Assembly: GCF_003116585.1 (NCBI RefSeq)
Contig: NZ_QEHM01000003.1
Span: 482,916 to 546,915, forward strand
Length of the DNA: 64,000 nt
Reading direction: 5' to 3'
DNA from: Albibacillus kandeliae
GTDB lineage: Bacteria; Pseudomonadota; Alphaproteobacteria; Rhodobacterales; Rhodobacteraceae
The stretch's first letter is position 1, and the number at the start of each line of letters is the position of its first letter. Below the pieces are notes generated by a model. That model was given only the letters and a program-made list of their open reading frames with translations. It did not search any database and had not been told where the DNA came from. Shown piece by piece: positions 53,353 to 61,883 of the stretch. The translations under genes and the position numbers were made by a program.

Positions 53353-54665
53353 AGCATATCTTTTCCGAATACGCCTACGGCCCCGGGCCGCGCGATGGCT
53401 GCTGGTGGGACGAAACCATCGCGGCCCCCGAATGGCCGCGCCTGCAGGGCAACCTCGAGGCCGATGTCGCCATCATCGGCGGCGGCTTCACCGGTGTCTC
53501 TGCCGCGCTGCACTTGGCCGAGGCCGGGGTGTCCGTTGCACTGCTCGAGGCCAAGTTCCCGGGTTTTGGCGCCTCCGGCCGAAACGGCGGGTTCTGCTGC
53601 CTCGGCGGGGCGATGATCAAGGAGCCGGGCCTGACCCGACGGGTCGGCGCCGAGGCTGCCGCCGAGTACTGGCAGGCCGAGGAAGACGCGGTGAACTTTG
53701 CCGCCTCGGTGATCGAGCGACTGGGGCTGGACGTGGATCGCCATTCGCGCGGGGAAACCCAGCTGGCCCATCGTCCCAAGGACATGGAAAAGCTGCGCCG
53801 CAAGGCCGAGGCCGCCGCCAAATCGGGTACCGAGGTCGAACTGATCGAGGCGGGCGACCTCGCGGCCAAGGGCCTTGGCGGGCCGTTTCACGGCGCGCTG
53901 ACCTTCCCGGTCGGCTTTGGCCTCAACCCGCGCAAGTATCTCTTTGGCATGGCCACCGCGGCAGATCAGGCCGGTGCGCGCCTCTACCGCGAGAGCCCGG
54001 TCACGGCGCTGAAGCGCGGCGCCCGGGGCTGGGAGCTGACCACGCCGCACGGTACCGTCACCGCCGAAACGGTTATCGTGGGCACCAACGGCTACTCGAG
54101 CGAGGACCTGCCCAAGTGGCTGGGCGCCCGCTATATCCCGGCGCAGTCCAACGTGCTGGTCACCCGGCCTCTGACCGATGCCGAACTGGATGCGCAGGGC
54201 TGGACCAGCGATCAGGCGAGCTATGACACGCGCAACCTGCTGCACTATTTCCGCCTGATGCCGGACCGGCGTTTTCTCTTCGGGATGCGGGGCGGACTCA
54301 TGTCCTCGCCCGCGGCCGAGGCGAAGGCCCGCCAGCGCAATCGCGCCGACTTCGAAGCAATGTTCCCGGCGTGGAAACAAGTGGAAGCCACCCACGCCTG
54401 GTCGGGAATGGTCTGCCTCGCGCGTTTGCGCACCCCCTTCGTCGGCTCGGTGCCGGGCCAGCCCGGCCTGTTCGCGGGGATGGCCTACCACGGCAACGGC
54501 GTCGCCATGGGCAGCTATTCCGGCATGATGCTTGCGGAACTGGCGCAGGGACGCTCGCGCGTGCCCCGCGTGATGCAGACGCCCCTGGCCCGTTTCCCGC
54601 TCGGCCCGTTCCGGCGCATATTGCTTCCGCCTTTTTACCTGGCGCGCGCTCTCGCCGACCTCTGA
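53349..54665 (+). CDS. FAD-dependent amine oxidoreductase, PuuB/OrdL-like
   Basis: A 438-residue DAO-family flavoprotein. The FAD-binding Rossmann motif is ADVAIIGGGFTGVSAALHLAEAG, and FGASGRNGGFCCLGGA is the family's second signature. Relatives include PuuB, which oxidises gamma-glutamylputrescine, and other amine oxidases. Translational coupling to potI (ATGA) puts it in the putrescine uptake operon. A glutamylpolyamine synthetase (PuuA) is not in the window, so whether it acts on glutamylated or free amines is open. The 3' gap to ugd is 65-71 nt. Confidence 0.87.
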   Translation: MKHIFSEYAYGPGPRDGCWWDETIAAPEWPRLQGNLEADVAIIGGGFTGVSAALHLAEAGVSVALLEAKFPGFGASGRNGGFCCLGGAMIKEPGLTRRVGAEAAAEYWQAEEDAVNFAASVIERLGLDVDRHSRGETQLAHRPKDMEKLRRKAEAAAKSGTEVELIEAGDLAAKGLGGPFHGALTFPVGFGLNPRKYLFGMATAADQAGARLYRESPVTALKRGARGWELTTPHGTVTAETVIVGTNGYSSEDLPKWLGARYIPAQSNVLVTRPLTDAELDAQGWTSDQASYDTRNLLHYFRLMPDRRFLFGMRGGLMSSPAAEAKARQRNRADFEAMFPAWKQVEATHAWSGMVCLARLRTPFVGSVPGQPGLFAGMAYHGNGVAMGSYSGMMLAELAQGRSRVPRVMQTPLARFPLGPFRRILLPPFYLARALADL

Positions 54666-54736
54666 TCCGGCCTGTCCGGTTGACATGAGGCCGCCGGTCG
54701 CCCAAGGCTGAACAAAAGTTATTCAGGGCGATGGTC

Positions 54737-56086
54737 ATGAAGATTGCGATGATTGGAACGGGCTATGTCGGCCTCGTCTCCGGGGTTTGTTTTTCCGATT
54801 TTGGGCACGACGTGATCTGCGTCGACAAGAACCCGGACAAGATCGAGATGCTGCGCGCGGGCAAGGTGCCGATCTACGAACCCGGTCTCGACATGCTGAT
54901 GATCAAGAACGTCGAGGCGGGGCGCCTGTCGTTCACCGAGGATCTCAAGGCCGCCGTCGATGGCGCCGACGCCGTGTTTATCGCCGTTGGCACGCCCACC
55001 CGGCGCGGCGATGGCCATGCCGACCTGACCTACGTGATGGCCGCCGCCGAAGAGATCGCCCATGCGCTGACCGGCTATGCGGTCGTGGTGACGAAATCGA
55101 CCGTCCCTGTCGGCACCAACCGGCAGGTCAAGGAAGCCATCGCCCGCGCCAACCCCGCGGCCGATTTCGATGTGGCCTCGAACCCCGAGTTCCTGCGCGA
55201 GGGCGCGGCCATCGACGACTTCATGCGCCCGGACCGGATCGTCGTGGGTGTGCAGAACGAACGCGCCGCCGAGGTGATGTCGGAGATTTACCGCCCGCTC
55301 TACCTGCGCGACTTCCCGATCCTGACGACCGATCTGGAAAGCGCGGAGATGATCAAATACGCCGCGAATGCCTTTCTCGCGACCAAGATCACCTTCATCA
55401 ACGAGATCGCCGCACTCTGCGAGCGCACCGGCGCAGACGTGAAACTGGTCAGCCAGGGCATGGGCCTCGACGGGCGCATCGGCAACAAGTTCCTGCATGC
55501 GGGCCCCGGCTATGGCGGATCCTGCTTCCCCAAGGACACCAGGGCGCTGGCGCGGATCGGTCAGGACTACGGCCTGCCGATGCAGATCACCGAGACCGTC
55601 ATCAAGGTCAACGAAGAGACCCGGCGGCGGATGGTCGACAAGGTCGTCGACATGCTGGATGGCCGCATCGCGGGCAAGACCATCGCGGTGCTGGGCGTGA
55701 CCTTCAAGCCGAACACAGACGACATGCGCGAGGCCCCCTCGCTGACCGTGATCCCGGCGCTGATCGGAGCCGGCGCCAAGGTCCGCGCCGTCGACCCGCA
55801 GGGCCATCGCGAGGCCGCCGAGCTGTTGCCCGGGGTCCAGTGGCACGATGATGCCTACAAGGCGGCGCAGAAGGCCGACGCCGTCGTCATCCTGACCGAA
55901 TGGAACGAGTTCCGCGCGCTGGACCTCAAGCGGCTGGCACGCCGCATGAACTTTCCCGCACTCGCCGACCTCCGCAACATCTACTCTGCCAGGGACGCCC
56001 GCCGCGCAGGCTTCCAGCGCTACGTCTCGGTCGGTCGCAGCGACGTCATCGACGACAGCAACGCAGATGTGGACGCCGCCGAGTAA
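54737..56086 (+). CDS. ugd: UDP-glucose 6-dehydrogenase
   Basis: A 449-residue enzyme oxidising UDP-glucose to UDP-glucuronate with two NAD+. The N-terminal Rossmann motif is MKIAMIGTGYVGLVSG, the catalytic cysteine is in GPGYGGSCFPKDTRAL, and FLREGAAIDDFMRPDR is the conserved family segment. An ATG at 54731 also exists; 54737 gives the canonical MKIAMIG start. UDP-glucuronate serves exopolysaccharide or lipid A modification, but no polysaccharide genes accompany it here. It converges on flgD with 2 nt between stops. Confidence 0.94.
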   Translation: MKIAMIGTGYVGLVSGVCFSDFGHDVICVDKNPDKIEMLRAGKVPIYEPGLDMLMIKNVEAGRLSFTEDLKAAVDGADAVFIAVGTPTRRGDGHADLTYVMAAAEEIAHALTGYAVVVTKSTVPVGTNRQVKEAIARANPAADFDVASNPEFLREGAAIDDFMRPDRIVVGVQNERAAEVMSEIYRPLYLRDFPILTTDLESAEMIKYAANAFLATKITFINEIAALCERTGADVKLVSQGMGLDGRIGNKFLHAGPGYGGSCFPKDTRALARIGQDYGLPMQITETVIKVNEETRRRMVDKVVDMLDGRIAGKTIAVLGVTFKPNTDDMREAPSLTVIPALIGAGAKVRAVDPQGHREAAELLPGVQWHDDAYKAAQKADAVVILTEWNEFRALDLKRLARRMNFPALADLRNIYSARDARRAGFQRYVSVGRSDVIDDSNADVDAAE

Positions 56087-56088
56087 CG

Positions 56089-56766
56089 TCATGGGGCACG
56101 CAGCGCGCTGACGGCGCTGGCCGGAACGGTGCTACCGCTGTCGAGCAGCAGGACGATCTCGTCCTCGCCCGCCTGAGCCTCGACGACGCGGGAGTAGACC
56201 TCGGCCGCGTTGGTCAGGATCACCTCGCCCTCGCGGAGGCTTTCGACTTCGAAGCTGTAGAGCCCGAGCGGCAGGCTTTCGCCTGAAGGGCCGGTGCCAT
56301 CCCATTCCAGCCGCTCGGTCCCCAACGGGACCGACTGCCGCTGGACCTCCGTGCCCGCACTGTCCCGGACAACCAGGGCAACCTCATCCGCGGTCGAAGC
56401 TGGCGCGAGAGCCAGGGTAACCGCCTGCCCCGAGAACAACGCGGGTGCGTTGGCCCGGGCCTCCATCCCGATCCAGGTCGAGAGCGCCGCGGCGTTTTGC
56501 ACCGCGAGCGCCCCTAGCACCGAATCCAGCACCTCGTTGGTCTTGACCTGCTGCTCGACCATCGAGAACTGCGCCAACTGGGACGCGAACTCGGTCGAGT
56601 CGATCGGTTCGAGCGGATCCTGGTAACGCGCCTGGGCGGTTAACATCTTGAGGAAGGTTTCGAAATCCGAGGTCAGCACCGACCCGTCCGAAACAGTAGT
56701 CGCACTGGCCGTGGCGGACGCTCCGGCCGAACTTGTCGAGTTCGAGGCATCTGTCACGGTAACCAT
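56089..56766 (-). CDS. flgD: Flagellar hook-capping protein FlgD
   Basis: A 225-residue FlgD. The N-terminal part is low-complexity Ser/Thr/Ala, then the diagnostic FLKMLTAQARYQDPLEPIDSTEFASQLAQFSMVEQQVKTN (about 39-78). The C-terminal half (about 100-200) contains the FlgD beta-sandwich with a GTGPSGESLPLGLYSFEV stretch. FlgD caps the growing hook and is needed for polymerisation of FlgE. It follows fliK on the same strand after 2 nt, so they are an operon. It is exported by the flagellar type III system without a cleaved signal. Confidence 0.94.
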   Translation of the reverse strand: MVTVTDASNSTSSAGASATASATTVSDGSVLTSDFETFLKMLTAQARYQDPLEPIDSTEFASQLAQFSMVEQQVKTNEVLDSVLGALAVQNAAALSTWIGMEARANAPALFSGQAVTLALAPASTADEVALVVRDSAGTEVQRQSVPLGTERLEWDGTGPSGESLPLGLYSFEVESLREGEVILTNAAEVYSRVVEAQAGEDEIVLLLDSGSTVPASAVSALRAP

Positions 56767-56768
56767 CG

Positions 56769-58151
56769 TCAGAGCCTCAGGTCCAGTCCGGCGGAACCTG
56801 CCCCGCTCGGCCGTGTTGCAGCCCGCGGCACAACGATCTCCGGCACCTCGCTGGTCGCTATGGCGTCATCCAGCAGACCGTTCACATGATCGCTCGCACG
56901 TTCCGACCGCCCCTCCGAACCGCTCTGCCCGAACTCGAAACCGATATCCTGATACCCCATGCGCCGAAACTCCTGTCCCAGCTGGTCTATGTGGCGACGC
57001 ATCAAGTCCAACGTATCCGCCCGATCTGCGTTGACCACTAGGACAAGACCCGTGTCGCGGGTCGATAGAGTCATGTGCACTCGGCCCAGTTCTTCGGGAC
57101 TGAGAGAGATTTCGACCGCTCGCCTCGGCACTCGCGCCAGCTCTTCGGCAAGGGTGGCAGTCGGCATTCGGCTGAGATCGGCGCGGATTGTCACTGCGGT
57201 TGGTGACAATCCCGGTCCTAAAGCCGCCTGTAACTGCCACTCGCCACGCACAGCGCCGCGAGTCGTTGAATCGACATCGCCTCGCACTTCACCTGTTACG
57301 CTATCGCTCCCCGACCAAACCCGACTCCCGTCCGGCAATGCAGAGCCAGTGCCCGAGCTCCCGGTTCGCACCCGAATGCCATAGTCGTGAAGCCGCACAT
57401 CCGTCCCAGCTCGTTCGAGAGCCGTGACAACAGTGGTTTGATAAGCTTCCACACCCCGAGAGCTTGTTTCAGCAGGGAATGACTCCGGGCTCGCGTTTGA
57501 ACGTGCACCCTCCACGACAAGTCGTAAGGCTGACATCGTAGCATTGACGGAACTCGGACTCGCCGCCTCAAGCGAGGTCGCATCGCTTAGATCGCCGCTC
57601 GTTCCACTGGAGGCGGCTTGCGCGGACCTCACGTCCTGCAAGGAGTACTGCACTCTCTCCGCGGGCCTCGTTCCGCGTGACATATTTGCTGTCGGCTGCG
57701 TTGCCTGCGGAATTCGGCCTGGCCCGTTCTCCAAGCGGGCACCTACGGTCTCAGAGTCCAATTCCGGGACGACTCCGGGCGCCGGATGCTCCGAGCCCGA
57801 CGTAGAGGACAGCGCAGATGGCATAATCTGATGCGCAGATCGACCGCGATATATCGAAGCTTCGGAACCGCTTTCGACAGCCTGCTTCGAAGAGGAAAGC
57901 GCAGCATCCCGCAAAGGAGGAAGGCTCTGCTGCATCTTATTATCCGGTAACAAAGCCTCCGCCAGAAGCCTGGTTTCAGGCTTTGATTCGTCCCCCTGAG
58001 AGCGATCAACGGGCGCACGCCTGACCTCACTCGCAGGTAGAATTACCCCTGCATCGCCAGATGTAACCTCATTCGAGTAACCTATCGCGTCGCCGCTATC
58101 CCCCTCCAAATTATCGGATTCGCCTTGGTGCCGCGCGGCCGGAGATCTCAT
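56769..58151 (-). pseudogene. fliK: Flagellar hook-length control protein FliK, possibly 5'-interrupted
   Basis: The frame from an ATG at 58151 is 460 residues. Its C-terminal domain (about 300-460) is FliK-like: VEISLSPEELGRVHMTLSTRDTGLVLVVNA, and a C-terminal LMRRHIDQLGQEFRRMGYQDI. The rest is Ser/Gly/Glu-rich. The ATG has no ribosome-binding site, and the same frame stays open upstream to 58301, interrupted only by a TGA at 58302-58304, beyond which it reads MQIIPVTTSGPETYQPPP from an ATG at 58460. Either the gene is split by a nonsense or frameshift, or this is a sequencing error. FliK sets hook length and triggers the export switch. Confidence 0.75.
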
Positions 58152-58569
58152 TGAGCCAGTCGAAATCTGGGGCGCTTCGGCTCCGGGAGTTAGGGGGGTA
58201 TCTGCTGCCTTCAGCTCCTGACTGGTTCCTAGTTCCTCTTGATCAAACGCATGGCTTTCTTGTGCAGTTTCTTTCGCTTCCGGTTGCGCAACAACAACCT
58301 CTCAGTTCCTGTTCGCCTCTGACGTCACAGTTTCCGACCTTTGCCCGTGAGTTCGACACATATGTGCCGCGAAGATCGATGTCGCCGGATCTCTGGTCGA
58401 GTGCCGCGGCGGCGGTTGGTAGGTCTCCGGACCTGACGTAGTGACGGGAATGATCTGCATGGTGTTCCGATAACTCTCTCGTGCCACCACAGAATGACCT
58501 ATCCGGGTTACCGATATTTTAACCGGTCGCAGGTCATCTTCTCAAAATCAGATCAATTCGAGCGACCAT

Positions 58570-58848
58570 ATGATTCCCGACACATTCACATCTCAATCTC
58601 CGGCGCTGCCTCAAACCAAGGATTCGTTGCGCAACGCGGCGGTGGAACTCGAAGCGAATTTTCTGGCTGAGATGCTGAGAGCCGCTGGCTTATCAAGAAC
58701 CTCCGGCTCCTCCGCCGGAGGTGTCGGGGAAGACCAGTTCAGCTCATTTCTGGTGATTGAGCAGGCGCGCCTGATGGCGCAGGCCGGGGGAATTGGGCTG
58801 GCCGAAGTCCTATTCGATGCACTTGTGGAGAGAGCCCATGACAAATGA
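58570..58848 (+). CDS. flgJ: Flagellar rod-binding FlgJ N-terminal-type protein
   Basis: A 92-residue protein similar to the N-terminal rod-binding half of FlgJ: AAVELEANFLAEMLRAAGLS and DQFSSFLVIEQARLMAQAGGIGLAEVLFDAL. The C-terminal muramidase domain of enteric FlgJ is absent, as is usual in alphaproteobacteria, so a separate enzyme must open the wall. It overlaps the next gene (FlgN-type) by 11 nt, implying cotranscription. Divergent from fliK. Codon choice here is less GC-biased than in surrounding genes. Confidence 0.85.
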   Translation: MIPDTFTSQSPALPQTKDSLRNAAVELEANFLAEMLRAAGLSRTSGSSAGGVGEDQFSSFLVIEQARLMAQAGGIGLAEVLFDALVERAHDK

Positions 58849-59197
58849 GCCTGCACGCACATTGGTCGACGAACTTGAAGATGTACTGGAACGTGAGCGG
58901 GAGGCCCTGTTGACAGGCCAAATGGAAGCATTGGCGCGCCTGGCACCGCTAAAGGAACGGTTGCTCGTCCGCATGGACCTGTTGAAGCGCGCAGATCGCG
59001 TCTCGCTCGGTCGGTTGCAAAAGAAAATTGTGAGAAATCAGGTTCTTGTTCTGGGAACACTCGAAGGACTCCGGTCGGTTTCTGAGCGAATGAAGGCTTT
59101 GAACCGAGTGCGCAGCGGGCTGGCGATCTATGATAACGCCGGGCACCGGAGAAGTTTCGTGAATACCAGCGCAGCAAGTGTGGAGCGGCGCGTGTGA
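58838..59197 (+). CDS. flgN: FlgN-type flagellar export chaperone
   Basis: A 119-residue helical coiled-coil protein of FlgN size and pattern: LVDELEDVLEREREALLTGQMEALARLAPLKERLLVRMD. In enteric bacteria FlgN binds the hook-junction proteins FlgK and FlgL before export. The ATG at 58838 lies within the 3' end of the flgJ frame; a longer frame from 58793 would overlap it far more. The assignment rests on position and helical composition, so confidence is moderate. Flagellin follows after 207 bp. Confidence 0.72.
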   Translation: MTNEPARTLVDELEDVLEREREALLTGQMEALARLAPLKERLLVRMDLLKRADRVSLGRLQKKIVRNQVLVLGTLEGLRSVSERMKALNRVRSGLAIYDNAGHRRSFVNTSAASVERRV

Positions 59198-59277
59198 CCT
59201 AGAATTTAGGTAAATTCACCAGATGGAAGTCGACCGGATTAGGACTCCTTTAGCACTTTGCAACGATCCTGACGCCG

Positions 59278-59383
59278 CACCTGAAAGTCAGGTGGCGCGA
59301 TACCGATCAACAGGAAGATCGCACAGGTCAGAACGCCGCTTGCACCGCCGTTGGGCGGTAATCAACCGGGCGTAAAAGCGCCC
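59278..59383 (+). promoter_or_regulatory. Structured flagellin 5' leader, candidate FlbT target
   Basis: Three dyads precede the flagellin ATG: CACCTGA/TCAGGTG with a 3-nt loop (59278-59294), ACCGCC/GGCGGT with a GTTG loop (59344-59359) and GGGCG/CGCCC around TAAAAG (59368-59383). In Caulobacter, FlbT acts on the flagellin mRNA leader; flbT here lies at 60686-61090. The transcription start is not known, so which hairpins lie in the mRNA is unproven. Confidence 0.5.
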
Positions 59384-59404
59384 CTGTGATCAAAGGAAAA
59401 TTCT

Positions 59405-60229
59405 ATGTCGAGTATTCTGACGAACAACAGCGCGATGATCGCGCTTCAGACGCTCAAGTCCATCAACATCAGCCTGGAGAAGACTCAGAACGAGATCTCG
59501 ACAGGCAAGGATATCGCCAGCGCGAGCGATAACTCCGCGATCTGGGCCATCTCCAAGGTGATGGAATCGGACGTGGCCGGCTTTCAGGCGGTCTCCGACT
59601 CTCTGTCGCTTGGTGAATCCACGGTTGCCGTGGCACTCGCCGGGGCAGAGCAAATCACCAACCTGCTGAACGAGATCAAGGAGAAGGTCGTCGCGGCAAC
59701 CGGTGAGAACGTCGACTACACCAAGCTGGCGGCCGACGTGACCGAACTTACGAGCCAGGTCACCTCGATCATCAGCGCATCGCAGTTCAACGGGATGAAC
59801 CTGCTGAACGATGATGGTGTCGATCTTACCGTCCTGTCGTCTATCGATCGCGACAGTGGTGGTACCGTGACGGCCGCGAATATCACGGTCTCTGCGGTGG
59901 ACTTCACATCCAACCTCGACCTGTCGGACATCGATGTCAGCGACGCTACCAACGCCGAAGCGTCCATTACCGCCATCGAGGCCCATATCCAGACCGCGGT
60001 GGACGGGGCGGCATCGCTCGGCGCCTCGGCCAAGCGTATCGCTGACCAGTCGGAGTTCGTGTCCAAGGTCATGGATGCGATGAAGTCGGGGATTGGCGCT
60101 CTTGTCGATGCGGATATGGAAGAAGCCTCGGCACGTCTTCAGGCCCTGCAAACCCAGCAGCAGCTGGGGGTCCAGGCTCTGTCGATTGCGAACCAGGCGC
60201 CGCAAACGATCCTGTCGCTGTTCCGCTAA
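59405..60229 (+). CDS. Flagellin
   Basis: A 274-residue flagellin with conserved N-terminal (SSILTNNSAMIALQTLKSIN, LEKTQNEISTGKDIASASDN) and C-terminal (RLQALQTQQQLGVQALSIANQAPQTILSLFR) D0/D1 helices. The central part is very short, so D2/D3 surface domains are nearly absent, giving a thin compact filament as in many Roseobacters. It starts at ATG 59405 with AAAGGA 6 nt upstream. The 5' leader is structured, and a GC hairpin follows the stop. The flaF and flbT regulatory genes follow, the classic alphaproteobacterial layout. Confidence 0.96.
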   Translation: MSSILTNNSAMIALQTLKSINISLEKTQNEISTGKDIASASDNSAIWAISKVMESDVAGFQAVSDSLSLGESTVAVALAGAEQITNLLNEIKEKVVAATGENVDYTKLAADVTELTSQVTSIISASQFNGMNLLNDDGVDLTVLSSIDRDSGGTVTAANITVSAVDFTSNLDLSDIDVSDATNAEASITAIEAHIQTAVDGAASLGASAKRIADQSEFVSKVMDAMKSGIGALVDADMEEASARLQALQTQQQLGVQALSIANQAPQTILSLFR

Positions 60230-60235
60230 ACGAAG

Positions 60236-60260
60236 GGCCGGGGCGACTTTCGCCCCGGCC
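60236..60260 (+). terminator. GC-rich hairpin after flagellin
   Basis: GGCCGGGGCGA pairs with TCGCCCCGGCC around a CTT loop, 6 nt after the flagellin stop. There is no T-tract, so it may be an mRNA-stabilising 3' end or a processing point before flaF rather than a full terminator. Confidence 0.6.
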
Positions 60261-60312
60261 AACCGAAGCCAGCCGGACGCGAGCGCCCGAGCCAACCAAG
60301 TGAGGATCAGTC

Positions 60313-60684
60313 GTGAACGCTTTGTCAAAGGCCCGGCGTGCCTATTCGTCGGTTTCGACCCCGACCCGTACCGCCCGCAACTCGGAGTACGAGGCGGTGG
60401 CAAGAATAACGCAGAAGCTGCAGGCCGCCGCCGACCGTGGCCCGGCTGGGTTCACCGCTCTGGTCCAGGCGCTGCACGAAAACAAGAAACTCTGGAACAT
60501 TTTCGCCATCGAAGTCGCAGATGACCGCAACACCCTGCCAAAAGAGCTGCGCGCGCGCATTTTCTATCTGGCCGAGTTCACGCATCACCATACCGGCAGA
60601 ATTCTCGCCCGCCAGGCAACTGTCGAGGCGCTTCTCGAGGTCAATAAGTCCGTCCTGCGCGGCCTGCGTGGCGAGGCGGCCTGA
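60313..60684 (+). CDS. flaF: Flagellar biosynthesis regulator FlaF
   Basis: A 123-residue FlaF protein with AVARITQKLQAAADRGPAGFTALVQALHENKKLWNIFAIEVADD, the diagnostic family stretch, and EVNKSVLRGLRG at the end. It starts at a GTG at 60313. In Caulobacter and Brucella FlaF is required for flagellin synthesis and works against or with FlbT. It is followed by flbT with a 1-nt gap after the stop, so the two are made together and with flagellin on one or adjacent transcripts. Confidence 0.93.
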   Translation: MNALSKARRAYSSVSTPTRTARNSEYEAVARITQKLQAAADRGPAGFTALVQALHENKKLWNIFAIEVADDRNTLPKELRARIFYLAEFTHHHTGRILARQATVEALLEVNKSVLRGLRGEAA

Positions 60685-60685
60685 G

Positions 60686-61090
60686 ATGACTGGGCTGGTG
60701 CTTAAACTCGCGCCCAAGGAAAGACTTCTGATCAATGGGGCGGTGATCGAGAATGGAGAGCGTCGAAGCCGGCTGGCCATCGTTACACCGCACGCCAACA
60801 TCCTGAGACTTAAGGATGCCATCCATCCTGCCGAAGCAACGACTCCTGTCAGGCGGGTCTGCTACGCGGCGCAGTTGGTCTTGACCGGCGACAGCAATCC
60901 CGAGGATGCACAGCTGTCGCTATTGCGCAGTATCGAGGAACTGAGCCAGGTCTTTACCGATCCCGACAGCCGCCGCACCCTGACCGAGGCGACGCGTGCC
61001 CTGATCGACCGGCAATACTATCGATGCCTCAAGGCCCTGCGCAGCCTGATGCCCCGTGAAGATCGCCTGCTTGCGGCCCGGCCATCATGA
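60686..61090 (+). CDS. flbT: Flagellin mRNA regulator FlbT
   Basis: A 134-residue FlbT. Family signatures are LVLKLAPKERLLINGAVIENGERRSRLAI, ATTPVRRVCYAAQLVL and the helical DRQYYRCLKALRSLMPREDRLL. FlbT binds the 5' leader of flagellin mRNA and promotes its decay until hook assembly in Caulobacter. The ATG at 60686 follows the flaF stop by 1 nt. Its stop overlaps the DUF1217 start (ATGA), so all three are coupled. Likely target: the structured leader at 59278-59383. Confidence 0.93.
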   Translation: MTGLVLKLAPKERLLINGAVIENGERRSRLAIVTPHANILRLKDAIHPAEATTPVRRVCYAAQLVLTGDSNPEDAQLSLLRSIEELSQVFTDPDSRRTLTEATRALIDRQYYRCLKALRSLMPREDRLLAARPS

Positions 61091-61881
61091 GCTACCAACC
61101 CGTCGTCGCCGGAACTGGTCTGGTTGCATGGCGTTTTCTGCAACGCACCTACAATCTGCAGTTCGAGAACTTCCAGCAATCGGCCCAACTGCAACGCCAT
61201 ACCGATTACTTCCTCGAGAACATTAGCAAGGTGAAGACCGCGGAAGACCTTGTGAGCGACCGGCAATTGCTGAGCGTTGCGCTTGGCGCGTTCGGGCTGC
61301 AGGACGACCTCGACAACAAGTACTTTCTCAAGCGCGTGTTGGGTGATGGCACCTCCGATCCGGATGCATTGGCAAACCGTCTGGCGGACGACCGTTATCG
61401 CAAACTGAGCGAGGCTTTCCGCCTTGGTCCGGGAGAAACGCCTACGACCGGCGATACCGCTCGCATGAGGCAGATCCTGGCCGATAGCGTCGCGAACAAA
61501 TTCGAGGTCGCGGTCGGCGATGCAGACAATGCCATGCGTGTTGCTCTCTATGCCCAACATGCACTCCCCGATCTAGCCGCGGATGATGCCAGCGAAGCGA
61601 CGCTCTGGTACAGGATTCTCGGCTCTACGCCATTGCGCGAATTCTTCCAGACCGCTCTGGGCCTGCCAGATGGAATGGCGCAAATGGACCTGGAGAAACA
61701 GGTCGAAATCCTGCAGCAACGTACGCCGGGCCTGACTGGAGCGGACAGCGTGGCGCAGTTCAGTGAACCCGAGGCCCTGGAAAAACTCACCAACCTCTAC
61801 CTGGTCCGATCGCAGCTGGAAGCATTCCAACAGTCGAATTCCCCGCTATCCATAGCGCTTCAACTCTTGCAGACGGGATAA
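61087..61881 (+). CDS. DUF1217 flagellar-associated protein
   Basis: A 264-residue DUF1217 protein, conserved in alphaproteobacterial flagellar clusters but of unknown function. Segments GTGLVAWRFLQRTYNLQFENFQQ, LSVALGAFGLQDDLDNKYFLKRVL and ANRLADDRYRKLSEAF are characteristic. It is soluble, helical and without a signal peptide. Start overlaps the flbT stop (ATGA). It converges on fliI with 2 nt between stops. Export by the flagellar system or a cytoplasmic role are both possible. Confidence 0.9.
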   Translation: MSYQPVVAGTGLVAWRFLQRTYNLQFENFQQSAQLQRHTDYFLENISKVKTAEDLVSDRQLLSVALGAFGLQDDLDNKYFLKRVLGDGTSDPDALANRLADDRYRKLSEAFRLGPGETPTTGDTARMRQILADSVANKFEVAVGDADNAMRVALYAQHALPDLAADDASEATLWYRILGSTPLREFFQTALGLPDGMAQMDLEKQVEILQQRTPGLTGADSVAQFSEPEALEKLTNLYLVRSQLEAFQQSNSPLSIALQLLQTG

Positions 61882-61883
61882 CC

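Noticed and set aside
52962-54686. Long minus-strand frame opposite potI and the FAD oxidoreductase (about 574 codons)
   Set aside because: Antisense to two coupled, well-recognised genes; no domain seen.
59198-59404. Sigma-28 or sigma-54 promoter for flagellin
   Set aside because: I could not match either consensus with correct spacing in the 207-bp gap.
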